Source: Idiomarina zobellii
GTDB taxonomy: Bacteria > Pseudomonadota > Gammaproteobacteria > Enterobacterales > Alteromonadaceae
Direction of reading: 5' to 3'
Length of the DNA stretch: 64,000 bases
Assembly: GCF_900100855.1 (NCBI RefSeq)
Contig: NZ_FNCB01000002.1
Span: 1 to 64,000, forward strand
Part shown: positions 18,498 to 28,025 of the stretch, piece by piece
Layout: the number at the start of each line of letters is the position of its first letter
How positions within the stretch are numbered: position 1 is the stretch's first letter
Position numbers and translations under genes: made by a program
The notes under the pieces: generated by a model
Told to the model about the DNA's origin: nothing
Databases searched by the model: none
Seen by the model: the letters and a program-made list of their open reading frames with translations, nothing else

Positions 18498-20009
18498 TTA
18501 ATCTGCTTTTGGACGCATATGCGGGAACAGTAAGACGTCACGAATCGATGCAGAGTCGGTTAACAACATAACTAAGCGGTCAATACCAATGCCCTCACCC
18601 GCCGTTGGCGGCATGCCGTGCTCTAGTGCAGTAACATAGTCTTCGTCATAGAACATGGCTTCGTCGTCACCTGCTTCCTTCTGCTCGACCTGCTCACGAA
18701 AACGCTGAGCCTGATCTTCTGCATCGTTAAGCTCCGAGAATCCATTCGCCAGCTCACGACCGCCGGCAAAGAACTCGAAGCGATCAGTCACAAACGGGTC
18801 ATCATCGTTACGACGTGCCAGTGGCGATACTTCCGCCGGATATGCAGTAATAAAAGTAGGCTGAATCAAACGGTGCTCGGCAACAGTTTCGAAAATTTCG
18901 ATTTGAACCTTACCTAAGCCCCATGAAGACTGCACATTCACACCAACCTGCTCAGCAATTTCCACCGCACTATCCATGTGCTTCAGCTGCTCTTCCTTCA
19001 CTTCCGGCATATACTTCAAAATAGCTTCCAGCACGGTCATGCGTTCAAACGGCTTACCAAAGTCATAATCAACGCCTTGACTGGTAAACTGAGCAGAACC
19101 AAGAACAGCTTCGGCTGCACCACGAAGCATTTGTTCAGTCAGATCCATTAGATCATGATAGTCCGCATAGCCCCAGTAGAACTCCAGCATAGTGAACTCT
19201 GGGTTATGACGAGTCGACAAACCTTCATTACGGAAGTTACGATTAATTTCGAAGACTTTTTCGAAGCCACCCACAACCAAACGCTTCAAGTAAAGCTCAG
19301 GTGCAATACGCAGGAACAGTTCCATGTCTAACGCATTATGATGCGTACTGAATGGACGCGCCGAAGCTCCGCCAGGAATTGCCTGCATCATTGGCGTCTC
19401 AACTTCCAGGAACTGGCGTTCACTTAAGAAGCGACGGATATAATCAATGACTTTAGAACGAACGACAAAGGTATTACGCGACTCGTCGTTAGTAATCAGA
19501 TCTAAGTAGCGCTGGCGATAACGCGTTTCCTGATCTGCCAAACCGTGGAATTTGTCAGGCAATGGACGCAAAGCTTTGGTTAACAGGCGAATGTCATCAA
19601 CCTGCACACTCAGCTCACCGGTACCTGTAATGAACAGAGTTCCTGACGCACCAATAATGTCGCCTAAGTCCCATTTCTTAAATTCGCTGTTATAAAAACC
19701 TTCAGGCAAGTTGTCTCGAGCAACGTACAATTGAATTTTGCCACTCATATCCTGAATGGTGGCAAAGCTCGCTTTACCCATAATACGGCGGGTCATCATA
19801 CGACCGGCAACTTTTACACGAATACCTTTCTCTGCCAGCTCTTCTTTGCTAACACTGTCGTAGTCTGCGTGCAGATCTGCTGCCAGCGAGTCCCGACGAA
19901 AATCGTTCGGGAATGCGATGCCCTTATCGCGAAGCGCCGACAGTTTCGCCTTTCGTTGCGCGATCTGCTCGTTTACATCTACTTCGGGTGCTTGCGATTT
20001 ATCAGTCAT
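18498..20009 (-). CDS. lysS: Lysyl-tRNA synthetase, class II
   Basis: LysS charges tRNA-Lys with lysine. The 503 residues show an N-terminal OB-fold anticodon-binding domain ([20 protein letters not shown]) and the class II catalytic core with motif 1 ([18 protein letters not shown]), motif 2 ([20 protein letters not shown]) and motif 3 ([16 protein letters not shown]). The length is typical. It lies 36 bases after prfB on the same strand, the well-known prfB-lysS pair. Confidence 0.97.
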   Translation of the reverse strand: MTDKSQAPEVDVNEQIAQRKAKLSALRDKGIAFPNDFRRDSLAADLHADYDSVSKEELAEKGIRVKVAGRMMTRRIMGKASFATIQDMSGKIQLYVARDNLPEGFYNSEFKKWDLGDIIGASGTLFITGTGELSVQVDDIRLLTKALRPLPDKFHGLADQETRYRQRYLDLITNDESRNTFVVRSKVIDYIRRFLSERQFLEVETPMMQAIPGGASARPFSTHHNALDMELFLRIAPELYLKRLVVGGFEKVFEINRNFRNEGLSTRHNPEFTMLEFYWGYADYHDLMDLTEQMLRGAAEAVLGSAQFTSQGVDYDFGKPFERMTVLEAILKYMPEVKEEQLKHMDSAVEIAEQVGVNVQSSWGLGKVQIEIFETVAEHRLIQPTFITAYPAEVSPLARRNDDDPFVTDRFEFFAGGRELANGFSELNDAEDQAQRFREQVEQKEAGDDEAMFYDEDYVTALEHGMPPTAGEGIGIDRLVMLLTDSASIRDVLLFPHMRPKAD

Positions 20010-20045
20010 TATCGATTTTCCTCTGTCGGGATACTTAAATTAAAC

Positions 20046-21144
20046 TTACAGCCCGCTTTTCAGGCTGGCTTCAATAAATGGGTCTAAAGCGCCGTCTAAC
20101 ACGGCTTGTGTATTACGATTTTCAACGCCGGTGCGTAAGTCTTTAATGCGGGCGTCGTCTAATACATACGAGCGAATTTGGCTGCCCCAGCCAATGTCCG
20201 CTTTAGAGTCTTCCAGCGCTTGTTTCTCTTCGTTTTGCTTCTGTAACTCAAACTCATACAACTTCGCTTTTAGTTGCTTCATTGCCGAGTCACGGTTCTT
20301 GTGTTGTGAACGGTCACTTTGACATTGCACCACAATGCCTGTCGGTTCGTGTGTTAAGCGAACCGCAGAATCTGTCCGGTTAACGTGCTGACCACCTGCG
20401 CCAGAAGCCCGATAGGTATCAACGCGTAAATCTGACGGATCAATTTCAATATCGATGTCGTCGTCGACTTCCGGATAAACAAACACAGAAGCGAACGATG
20501 TATGACGACGGTTTCCCGAGTCAAACGGAGACTTACGAACCAGACGGTGTACACCTGTTTCGGTACGTAACCAGCCGTAAGAGTACTCACCTGCCACGCG
20601 CACCGTTGCTGATTTTATTCCGGCAACATCACCTTCTGACAGCTCGGTAATTTCTGCTTTAAAGTCATGAGCTTCTGCCCAGCGCAGATACATCCGCAAT
20701 AACATATTGGCCCAATCCTGAGCCTCAGTGCCACCAGAGCCCGACTGTATATCCAGGTAGCAGTCAGCACTGTCATTATCTTTCGAGAACATCCGGCGGA
20801 ATTCTAAGGTTTCCAACTGTTTTAACAGGCCAGACAATTCATCCTGAGCTTCGTTGAAGGTATCTTCGTCTTCAGCTTCTACCGCTAAATCGACTAAGCC
20901 TTCTACATCATCCAGACCTTGCTGTAACTTGTCTAAGGTTTCGACCACTTGTTCAAGACTGGCTCGCTCTTTCCCAAGAGCTTGCGCTTTTTGCGGATCA
21001 TCCCAGACATCGGGCTGCTCCATTTCACGGGTAACTTCTTCCAGACGCTCTACTTTAGCATCATAGTCAAAGATACCCCCTAAGCGCATCACTGCGCTCA
21101 CGCATTTCTTTTATGTTGTTGTAGGTTGCGTTGGTCTCAAACAT
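20046..21144 (-). CDS. prfB: Peptide chain release factor 2, made by programmed +1 frameshift
   Basis: RF2 terminates translation at UGA and UAA. The gene starts at ATG 21144 and reads 25 codons ([20 protein letters not shown] then LRGYL) to an in-frame TGA at 21069-21067. After CTT at that point the ribosome shifts +1 and continues [12 protein letters not shown] from 21068 to the stop at 20046, giving 365 residues, exactly the usual length. The shift site has the classical AGGGGGTATCTTTGAC sequence, in which the internal Shine-Dalgarno-like AGGGGG stimulates the shift. The domain with SPF ([13 protein letters not shown]) reads the stop codon and GGQ ([16 protein letters not shown]) triggers hydrolysis. 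RF2 level sets the frequency of shifting, so the gene is autoregulated. Confidence 0.97.
21065..21080 (-). promoter_or_regulatory. prfB programmed +1 frameshift site
   Basis: The minus strand reads AGGGGGTATCTTTGAC, with the slippery CTT at 21072-21070 and the in-frame TGA at 21069-21067. This matches the E. coli site base for base as I know it. When RF2 is scarce the ribosome pauses at TGA and slips by +1. Confidence 0.95.
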
Positions 21145-21183
21145 TCGACTACCTAATTCTTTGAATTTTGAAAGGGGCGTAGT

Positions 21184-22890
21184 TTAACGTATTGCGCGAA
21201 TTTGCTCTACCAGCAACTGCACAGAAGTTTTACCGCGAAAGTGATTTAGTTGCGGCTTGTATAATAGCTCAACCCGCTGAGCGCTATTATTTGGCCATTC
21301 GTTGGTATCGACATTGAATGCAATAGCATCTAGCACATCGCCTTGTGGATGCCTAAGCACACATTTTAAGTGCTTCTCGCCAACAATACGCTGGTCGACA
21401 ATGTCAAACTCACCGTCAAACATCGGCTCCGGAAAATGCTGTCCCCAGGGGCCTGCGTTTTGCAGCATCTCAACCTGACTTATCGATAGCTCCGGTAAGG
21501 TCAGTTCACCATCAGACCAATAGACACGTTGCTTTTGCTCTTCCGTCAGCCACTCCCCGGCAACTTGTTGAGCTAACTCCGAAAACCGTTCTAAATTGCT
21601 TTTCTTTAGGGTTAAACCTGCTGCCATCGCGTGGCCCCCAAAGCGTTCCATAATATTAGGCTCGAGGGTATGAACGCGTTCAAGTAAATCTCGCATGTGT
21701 AAACCACTGACAGAGCGTGCAGAACCTTTCAATATGTCGTCATCTTCATGCGCCAGCGCAATAACCGGACGATTTACCTGTTCTTTCACCCGACCTGCGA
21801 CAATACCGATAACGCCGGCATGCCAATCGGGTTGGTACAAAGTCACTAAGTCTGGAACCTGACCCGTATCGAACTGCAATTTTGCAACGGCAGCTTCAGC
21901 GTGTTCGCGCATATCAGACTCGATATTTCTACGCTGCAGGTTCAGTTCGTTCAATTGCTGCGCCAACCGCTGCGCATGCTCTTTTTCAGCAAGCAGACAC
22001 TCAATACCGAGGCTTATGTCATCCAGTCGCCCAGCCGCATTAATTCGGGGAGCCAGGGCAAACCCCAAATCACTGGCATTAAGCTGCGCGGCATTGCGGT
22101 TAGACACGTCCAGTAGTGCCTGAATGCCCGGACGGCAAAGTCCCTGCTTTATTCGTGCAAGCCCCTGATGGACCAAAATTCGGTTGTTGTAGTCCAGTGG
22201 CACAACATCTGCCACCGTACCGAGCGCAACTAAATCAAGCCAGTCGGCTAAATTCGGTGTGGGTTGCTTTTCTCTTAAATGGGCGCGCAAAGCCAGCAGT
22301 ACGTAAAAGGCAACGCCAACACCGGCTAAGTTTTTGCTGGGAAACGAGCAGTCGGGCTGGTTCGGGTTCACAATAGCGTCTGCATTAGGCAGAGTCTTCG
22401 CAGGTAAATGGTGATCGGTAACAATCACTTTGATATTCAGTTCGTTGGCCCGTTCAATGGCCTCGTGAGCCGCTATACCATTATCAACAGTGACAATCAC
22501 TTTAATGTCTTTAGCGGCGAGCTCTTCTACCATAGATACCGACAACCCATAGCCGTCAGTCATTCTATTGGGAACACGATATCCGACATTCGCGAAACCG
22601 AAAGCAGTTAAGGCCGACACCATAAGCGCTGAACTAGTCGCACCATCAGCGTCGAAGTCGCCGCAAATACACACAGGCCACTGCTTATCCAGCGCATCCG
22701 CCAGTATTTCGACCGCAGCGTCAATATCTTTTAAACTTGAAAAGTGTGTCAGACCGGCCGCTTTTAAAGACAACTCTCGTTCATCACTGACACCACGGCG
22801 CGCATAAACTTGCCGCAACAATGGCGGAACATTTTGCGGCAGAAACTCGTCACTAACCTTAGGGTAACGGCGTATTGTGTAATCTGTCAT
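21184..22890 (-). CDS. recJ: Single-stranded-DNA-specific exonuclease RecJ
   Basis: RecJ is a 5'-3' exonuclease on single-stranded DNA that works with RecQ and RecFOR and in mismatch repair. The 568 residues have the DHH-family metal site: D78, D80 and D82 in GDFDADGATSSA, the DNG motif (VTVDNGIAA), and D159-H160-H161 in VTDHHLP. The DHHA1 motif GRVKEQVNRPVIAL and GGHAMAAG are present, and the C-terminal part is an OB-like domain. The order xerD-dsbC-recJ-prfB-lysS is conserved in gammaproteobacteria. Confidence 0.97.
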   Translation of the reverse strand: MTDYTIRRYPKVSDEFLPQNVPPLLRQVYARRGVSDERELSLKAAGLTHFSSLKDIDAAVEILADALDKQWPVCICGDFDADGATSSALMVSALTAFGFANVGYRVPNRMTDGYGLSVSMVEELAAKDIKVIVTVDNGIAAHEAIERANELNIKVIVTDHHLPAKTLPNADAIVNPNQPDCSFPSKNLAGVGVAFYVLLALRAHLREKQPTPNLADWLDLVALGTVADVVPLDYNNRILVHQGLARIKQGLCRPGIQALLDVSNRNAAQLNASDLGFALAPRINAAGRLDDISLGIECLLAEKEHAQRLAQQLNELNLQRRNIESDMREHAEAAVAKLQFDTGQVPDLVTLYQPDWHAGVIGIVAGRVKEQVNRPVIALAHEDDDILKGSARSVSGLHMRDLLERVHTLEPNIMERFGGHAMAAGLTLKKSNLERFSELAQQVAGEWLTEEQKQRVYWSDGELTLPELSISQVEMLQNAGPWGQHFPEPMFDGEFDIVDQRIVGEKHLKCVLRHPQGDVLDAIAFNVDTNEWPNNSAQRVELLYKPQLNHFRGKTSVQLLVEQIRAIR

Positions 22891-22903
22891 TGCAGCTGCT
22901 GAA

Positions 22904-23614
22904 CTACTTTCTTAATTCAGACAACAGGCGACGTGCCGGCACCGCCCCCGGAATTAAACGGCCATCAGGCAAAATAATTGCGGGCGTTCCGGTAACGCCG
23001 AACGACTTACCCAGCGAGTAATGTTGCTCGACGGGATTGCTGCACGAACTGTTGCCACGATAGCTTTCTTCGTCTTTAAAAGCACTTATCGCAGCTTTTT
23101 TGTCGTCTGCACACCAAACCGCTTGCAGCTCCTGTCCGCCTTTACTATCCAGACCGCCACGCGGGAATGCTAAGTACTGAATAGTAATACCGGCACTTAA
23201 GTAGCTGTCGAGGTTTTCATGCAGTCTTTGGCAGTAACCACAAGTCGTGTCCGTGAATACAGTGACTTTGTATTTCTCGTCATCGGCTTTGTAAACGATC
23301 ATATCGTCTACAAAGTCGGTTAGCATTTCTTTGCGAACCGCTCCATTGCCCTTTTCCGTCAGGTTCTCAGGCGCTGAATTTGTAATATCAAAGACATTAC
23401 CGCTAATCAGCTTTTTGCCGTCCTCTGACACATAAAACATACCCTGATTAGTGACCACACGAACATAGCCGTCAATTTCGCCCGGCTCGGTTGAAATAAC
23501 CTCAATACCTATTTTGTTCAAATGCTTGGTATTTAATTCGTCAGCGGAAATGGGCGCTGAAAATAGCGAAAAACCTATAGCCGATACAGCCAATAACGTC
23601 GTCAAATACTGCAT
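22904..23614 (-). CDS. dsbC: Periplasmic disulfide isomerase DsbC
   Basis: DsbC rearranges wrong disulfide bonds in periplasmic proteins and is kept reduced by DsbD. From ATG 23614 the protein has a signal peptide (MQYLTTLLAVSAIGFSLFSA, cleaved near ISADE), an N-terminal dimerisation domain and a thioredoxin fold with the CGYC active site (C125, C128) and a cis-proline segment GVTGTPAIILPDG. The second structural pair of cysteines is also present. A GTG at 23620 opens the frame earlier, but GAGG with five-base spacing favours the ATG. It lies between recJ (13 bases) and xerD. Confidence 0.95.
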   Translation of the reverse strand: MQYLTTLLAVSAIGFSLFSAPISADELNTKHLNKIGIEVISTEPGEIDGYVRVVTNQGMFYVSEDGKKLISGNVFDITNSAPENLTEKGNGAVRKEMLTDFVDDMIVYKADDEKYKVTVFTDTTCGYCQRLHENLDSYLSAGITIQYLAFPRGGLDSKGGQELQAVWCADDKKAAISAFKDEESYRGNSSCSNPVEQHYSLGKSFGVTGTPAIILPDGRLIPGAVPARRLLSELRK

Positions 23615-23669
23615 AAACACCTCTTATTATTGATGAGCGAACCCTACCCTGTTACCGCTTAAAATGCAA

Positions 23670-24572
23670 TTATCCGCGAGGGTGGTGCTGGGCATGCAGG
23701 GCCTGTAACCGCTCTCTTGCGACCTGCGTATAAATTTGCGTAGTCGATAAGTCACTGTGACCTAAAAGTAGCTGTAAGACTCTTAAATCGGCGCCATGGT
23801 TCAGTAGGTGAGTAGCAAACGCATGGCGTAACGTATGTGGCGATAAATGAGCGTATATGCCTGCGGTTTCAGCATAATGTCGTAACCGATACCAGAACGC
23901 CTGACGTGTCAGTAATGAGCCTCGCTTAGTCACAAACACCCAGGGGCTTTGTTTGTCTGTCAATGCTGGGCGCCCATGCTTTAAGTAACGCTCCAGCCAT
24001 TCCAGGGCTTCCTCACCTAACGGAACCAGTCGCTCTTTATCGCCTTTACCAACCACTCGCACCAGGCCCTGTTGCCGGCTAACTTGGTCATATTGCAAAC
24101 GAACCAACTCCGTGACGCGCAAACCAGTTGCGTACAGTACTTCCAGCATGGTGCGATCACGCAGGCCAATTGGAGTGTCAGTTTCCGGAGCTTGCAGTAG
24201 GTTTTCAACATCGGCTTCGCTTAATGAATGCGGAATGCTTTGCGGGAGCTTCGGACGCTTCAGCTTGGCGGTCGGGTCATGAGCAAGCCACTTCTGCTTC
24301 ACCGCAAACTGGAAAAATTTTTTCGCAGAACTTAAAAAGCGAGAGGTACTTCGAGGAGACAAGCCCTGAGTCCGGCGCCACAGCAAGTAGTCTTGAAGGA
24401 TTAACTCATCAACCTCAAGTAGCGGAGTTTTTTGGGGAAGCAGGTACTCACAGAATCGACGTAAGTCACTACGGTACGCCGCCTGGGTATTTTCACTGGA
24501 GCCATGGTGCAGCCATAAATGCTCAGTAAACGCATCAATGCGATCTTCGTCTTCTGGAGGTAATTGCTTCAT
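23670..24572 (-). CDS. xerD: Tyrosine recombinase XerD
   Basis: XerD acts with XerC at dif sites to resolve chromosome dimers, under control of FtsK. The 300 residues match the family length. An N-terminal SAM-like core-binding domain (about 10-95) precedes the catalytic domain with R152 (TGLRVTEL), K176 (GKGDKER), H246 and R249 (HTLRHAFATH), H272 (LGHSDLSTTQ) and the nucleophile Y281. It comes before dsbC in the same orientation, the order in which E. coli carries xerD and dsbC, so XerD is favoured over XerC. Confidence 0.93.
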   Translation of the reverse strand: MKQLPPEDEDRIDAFTEHLWLHHGSSENTQAAYRSDLRRFCEYLLPQKTPLLEVDELILQDYLLWRRTQGLSPRSTSRFLSSAKKFFQFAVKQKWLAHDPTAKLKRPKLPQSIPHSLSEADVENLLQAPETDTPIGLRDRTMLEVLYATGLRVTELVRLQYDQVSRQQGLVRVVGKGDKERLVPLGEEALEWLERYLKHGRPALTDKQSPWVFVTKRGSLLTRQAFWYRLRHYAETAGIYAHLSPHTLRHAFATHLLNHGADLRVLQLLLGHSDLSTTQIYTQVARERLQALHAQHHPRG

Positions 24573-24641
24573 GTGGCTGCAAGACTATTGGTTGCGAAAC
24601 ATCAAAGCCATTATGCCCGAAGCAGAGAAACGATGAAATGC

Positions 24642-25118
24642 TTAGTGCGTAATACCTAATTTTTGTAGCACATCGTAAAGCCCCGCCGGACCTCGTTTAC
24701 GATAATCATTAAGCTCTGGCTCTTCTTGCTTCGATTTTTTCTTTTCGACACGTTGACGTACACGCCAGTCTAAATTATGAAGCAACTCAATAGGCAAGCG
24801 GTCAGGGCTTGCATCAGGTACGAGCGGTTGAGGGTGTGTAGCATCTTGCAGCTTAAAGTCAGACAGTTGGCTGACTGACTTATAAACACCGCTCGCTAAA
24901 ACAACATTTTCTGCCGGTTCTAACGGTCGAGCTCTTGCAGCGCCTATAGCTCTTTGCCAATTAGTTTGGTCATATTGGTTATCATCAATAACCGGATCAG
25001 CACCCAGTGCTGACACCCAATAAGCAAACTCACCCGCGAAGCCATGATTAACGGCTTCACTCGCGTGCTGCTCAAAAATGTCTGATGCTCTTTGCTGAAC
25101 CGACTGAACTTGGCTCAT
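24642..25118 (-). CDS. Conserved protein of uncertain function, possibly VC2046/SO_2500 family
   Basis: I do not recognise a catalytic motif. The 158-residue acidic and soluble protein has an N-terminal helical part (VQQRASDIFEQHASEAVNHG, then FAGEFAYWVSALGAD), a proline-rich middle (HPQPLVPDASPDRLPIE), and a basic C-terminal stretch (VRQRVEKKKSKQEEPELNDYRKR). The AVNHGFAGEFAYWVSAL segment resembles, from memory, the opening of the gammaproteobacterial VC2046/SO_2500 family (HxGRRxDFALLLAML); that is a weak match. It lies between xerD and tRNA-Tyr, transcribed leftward. There is no signal peptide or membrane segment. Confidence 0.6.
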   Translation of the reverse strand: MSQVQSVQQRASDIFEQHASEAVNHGFAGEFAYWVSALGADPVIDDNQYDQTNWQRAIGAARARPLEPAENVVLASGVYKSVSQLSDFKLQDATHPQPLVPDASPDRLPIELLHNLDWRVRQRVEKKKSKQEEPELNDYRKRGPAGLYDVLQKLGITH

Positions 25119-25186
25119 ACCGACCCTGGAAAATAACCTTAGATACTTTTGTTATCGTCCAAAGTCAGGAAAGTTTAAGTTTTCTC

Positions 25187-25214
25187 TTTACAGCCCAGTT
25201 CTGGCTGTTATTAT
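25187..25214 (+). promoter_or_regulatory. Candidate promoter of the tRNA-Tyr gene
   Basis: A TTTACA -35 box (25187-25192) and a TATTAT -10 box (25209-25214) are separated by 16 bases. A GC-rich CGCGCC stretch follows the -10, the kind of discriminator found at stringently controlled stable RNA promoters, which would fit a gene repressed by RelA-made ppGpp. The tRNA begins 16 bases after the -10. Confidence 0.55.
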
Positions 25215-25229
25215 ACGCGCCTCTTGAGT

Positions 25230-25314
25230 GGAGGGGTTCCCGAGTGGCCAAAGGGATCAGACTGTAAATCTGACGGCTCAGCCTTCGCAGGTTCGAATCC
25301 TGCCCCCTCCACCA
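25230..25314 (+). tRNA. tRNA-Tyr (GTA anticodon)
   Basis: The 85-base gene folds as a class II tRNA with a long variable arm. The acceptor stem is GGAGGGG (25230-25236) pairing with CCCCTCC (25304-25310). The anticodon GTA is at 25264-25266 in ACTGTAAATC, the T arm carries GGTTCGAATCC, and CCA is encoded (ending 25314). It resembles E. coli tRNA-Tyr over most of its length. Confidence 0.97.
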
Positions 25315-25326
25315 TTTTTCTTAAGG

Positions 25327-26292
25327 TTACTCGCCAATTTTAACGACGATTTTCCCTTGCGTTTTATTAGCAGCAACATAATCAAATGCCTGCTGAACAT
25401 TTCTCTGTTCAAACGTTTTATCAATAATGGGCTGTATTACGCCACTCGTAAACTGAGAGCCAAACTGTTGCCACATTTGTGTGAGTATTTCGCCTTTACG
25501 CTCCGGCATTAACGAACGTAGCGTAGAGCCAATAATGCGTTGGCGCTTCATAAGCATGCGTCCAAAGTCGACCGTACCCTCGCGACCACCCATTAGGCCG
25601 ATAAGAATAATACGACCGTCTTGGTTTAAGTAGTGCTGATCTTTTCCTATGGAGTCACCTGCTACCGGATTAAGCACCACATCAACACCGCCAATACCTT
25701 TCATCGTTTCAATAATATCCTGCTGATAACGATTTATGGTGTCTGTGGCGCCAAGCTCTTTACAAAAACTCTCCTTGTCAGAGCTGCCGACAACAGCCGT
25801 TATTGGATTACCACTTTCCCGGCATAGCTGAATAAGTGAAGACCCCACCCCGCTGGCCCCGGCGTGTGTTAAAACCGACTCCTTCGGTTGCAGATCTGCC
25901 AGCATAAAAACATTTAAATAGGCCGTAGCGAAGGTTTCTAACCACCCTGCAGCCATTTCATCAGTCCAGTTATCAGGTACAGGGAGGACTTGTTCAGCTG
26001 GCACATTAACGTATTCAGCAAAGCCTCCGCCTGCCAGCAAGGCAGCAACCCGTTGCCCTTTTTGCAGACCACTAACATAGCTGCCAACCTCTGCGACAGT
26101 TCCTGCTACTTCTAAACCGGGTATATCAGATGCACCGGGTGGCGGTGGATACTTGCCGGCTATTTGCATTAAGTCTGCCCGGTTCACACCGGCGGCCGAC
26201 ACTTTTACGGTAACCTCATTGGCAGAGGGATTTGGCAATGAGTTGATTTCAGACCAGCGCATTTTTCCTTTAGACAGTTGTAAAGCTTGCAT
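25327..26292 (-). CDS. NAD(P)H:quinone oxidoreductase, PIG3-like zinc-free medium-chain dehydrogenase
   Basis: The protein belongs to the medium-chain dehydrogenase/reductase superfamily, quinone oxidoreductase branch, which reduces quinones with NADPH. The 321 residues have the N-terminal catalytic domain (VNRADLMQIAGKYPPPPGASDIPGLEVAG), the nucleotide-binding AGASGVGSSLIQLC motif near 145-158, and the late GKIVVKIG end. It lacks the zinc-binding cysteine set of alcohol dehydrogenases. The PPPPGASDIPGLE run is characteristic of the PIG3/Qor group. It is divergent from the response regulator and ends 12 bases after tRNA-Tyr on the opposite strand. The natural substrate is not predictable. Confidence 0.88.
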   Translation of the reverse strand: MQALQLSKGKMRWSEINSLPNPSANEVTVKVSAAGVNRADLMQIAGKYPPPPGASDIPGLEVAGTVAEVGSYVSGLQKGQRVAALLAGGGFAEYVNVPAEQVLPVPDNWTDEMAAGWLETFATAYLNVFMLADLQPKESVLTHAGASGVGSSLIQLCRESGNPITAVVGSSDKESFCKELGATDTINRYQQDIIETMKGIGGVDVVLNPVAGDSIGKDQHYLNQDGRIILIGLMGGREGTVDFGRMLMKRQRIIGSTLRSLMPERKGEILTQMWQQFGSQFTSGVIQPIIDKTFEQRNVQQAFDYVAANKTQGKIVVKIGE

Positions 26293-26378
26293 ATATCACC
26301 CTGTTGCTGCTTAACATTATTGAATTTAGACAGTATGCTGTTGCTAAGTCGTTAATTAAAGGGTGTTTGGCCGCAAGA

Positions 26379-28025
26379 ATGGATAAAACTCTGGAGCTCA
26401 ATAATAAGCGTGTGCTACTGATTGATGATCAGAAGCCCTTTCAAGTCATGCTTAAAGGCTCCCTGCTCAATTTGGGCGCAAAAGAGGTTCAGGTAAAAAG
26501 CACTGGTGAGGCGGGTATTGCCGCCTACGTGAAGAACCCTCACGATATTCTGTTGGTTGACTATAATCTCGGCTCCGGTAAAAACGGCCGTCAGGTTTTA
26601 GAAGAGCTGCAAGTGCGCGGGCTGATGAAACCGCATACTCTATTTTTTATTATTACCGGCGACAATTCACGCCCAATGGTGCTGAGTGCTCTCGAGCTTC
26701 AGCCCGATGACTATTTAATGAAGCCATTCTCGCATCGGGTGCTCCGCTCGCGCCTTACTCGCGCCTACAAGCGCCGAATGTGGCTAAAAGATGTGTTTCA
26801 GGCACTCACCTCTCATAATTACGAAGACTGCATTAAGGCGTGCGAAAAACACATTGCGACGAACAGCCGCTACAGTAACTACTGCCGCAAGCTGCAAATA
26901 GAGCTCTACAATAAGACTGGCCAGCTGCACGAAGCAGAGAAGGCGATAAAAGAACTGTTGGAAGATAACTCACACAGCTGGGTATTTTTGAAGCTAGCCG
27001 AAACCCGACTCTTGCAAAACTCGCCGGAAGAAGCACTGAACATTATTAATCATATTCTCAAACGCATGCCCCATGCGATAGAAGCTCAGGATTTAAAAAC
27101 CGAGTGCTATTTACAACAGCAGCAGCTTGAAGAAGCGTTAAACAGCGCTCGCGACGCCATTACTATGGCGCCATTTTCAATCGACAGACAAACTCGACTG
27201 GCTCACATTGCTCGCGACAACGGCGACTTTGACTTAGCAAAGCAGGCCATGAATAACGTGTTGCAAATAGCGCGTAAGTCAGTATTTCGTAATGCTGAGC
27301 ACCTGTGTAACTACCTGCGCAGTATTCTCGATGCCGCTGAGAACAGTGATACACCGCAACAAATTAGTAAGTATCAAACTGAAGCCACCATGGAGCTTCA
27401 ACGCGCGCGCTACGACGAGCACTTACTGCACGCCGACATTTCTTTTGAAGATCTCGAGTCTATTCTTCTGTCTCGCATTGACTCATTCAACGGACGCTTA
27501 CGAGAGGCTCAGCATCGTTTGAATGAAGTCGTCGGCGATGACCTAGCCAACAACCGTGAAATCGATCGGAACCTATTACCGGACGTTATTGCAGTTTTAC
27601 TGGATGTTGGTGAATACGAAAAAGCGAATATGCTTGCCGGCCAACAAGCAGAAAAAGTGAAACTTGACAGTTACACGCTGAAAATCCTCAAATCCCGCAT
27701 GGCGGCTGCTCAAAAACAGCAGGACGAATTCTTCACAATTCATCGGCAAGGTGCTGAAGCGTATCAAGCAGGCATTTACCAACAGGCATTAAATGACTTT
27801 CGTCAGTCGATGGAGCTGGCACCGCTAAACAGTGGCGCTGCCTTGAACTTCATTCAGGCTGCCGTTCGGTATACAGAAGAAAACCCTAAAGCCACCAATA
27901 CAAACTCTCTGAAAAAAGAATGCGAGCAATGCTTTAAGGTACTTGAAGGATTGCAGCTCTCCGATAGCCACACACAACGCTACGAACAGTTGTTAGAGGA
28001 AACCGAAGAGCTGGGTTTGCGCTAA
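26379..28025 (+). CDS. Response regulator with receiver domain and TPR-like repeats
   Basis: The N-terminal receiver domain (about 10-130) has the acidic pair D16-D17 (LLIDDQKPF), the phosphoacceptor D61 (ILLVDYNLGSGKNG), T93 in IITGDN and K115 in YLMKPF. The rest, to 548 residues, is helical with TPR-like repeats, for instance CEKHIATNSRYSNYCRKL, LAETRLLQNSPEEALNIINH and YQAGIYQQALNDFRQSMELA. There is no DNA-binding or enzymatic output domain, so it probably works through protein contacts. The frame opens at 26304, but ATG 26379 starts a protein that begins right before the receiver fold, and I prefer it. No histidine kinase is nearby. Similar proteins occur in Shewanella and Vibrio without a settled role. 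Confidence 0.85.
   Translation: MDKTLELNNKRVLLIDDQKPFQVMLKGSLLNLGAKEVQVKSTGEAGIAAYVKNPHDILLVDYNLGSGKNGRQVLEELQVRGLMKPHTLFFIITGDNSRPMVLSALELQPDDYLMKPFSHRVLRSRLTRAYKRRMWLKDVFQALTSHNYEDCIKACEKHIATNSRYSNYCRKLQIELYNKTGQLHEAEKAIKELLEDNSHSWVFLKLAETRLLQNSPEEALNIINHILKRMPHAIEAQDLKTECYLQQQQLEEALNSARDAITMAPFSIDRQTRLAHIARDNGDFDLAKQAMNNVLQIARKSVFRNAEHLCNYLRSILDAAENSDTPQQISKYQTEATMELQRARYDEHLLHADISFEDLESILLSRIDSFNGRLREAQHRLNEVVGDDLANNREIDRNLLPDVIAVLLDVGEYEKANMLAGQQAEKVKLDSYTLKILKSRMAAAQKQQDEFFTIHRQGAEAYQAGIYQQALNDFRQSMELAPLNSGAALNFIQAAVRYTEENPKATNTNSLKKECEQCFKVLEGLQLSDSHTQRYEQLLEETEELGLR

Noticed and set aside
21068-21101. GTG at 21101 as the start of prfB
   Set aside because: The classical shift site and the conserved 25-codon leader from 21144 explain the gene better.
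25228-25512. Rightward open frame beginning in tRNA-Tyr
   Set aside because: It overlaps the tRNA and is a shadow of the oxidoreductase gene on the other strand.
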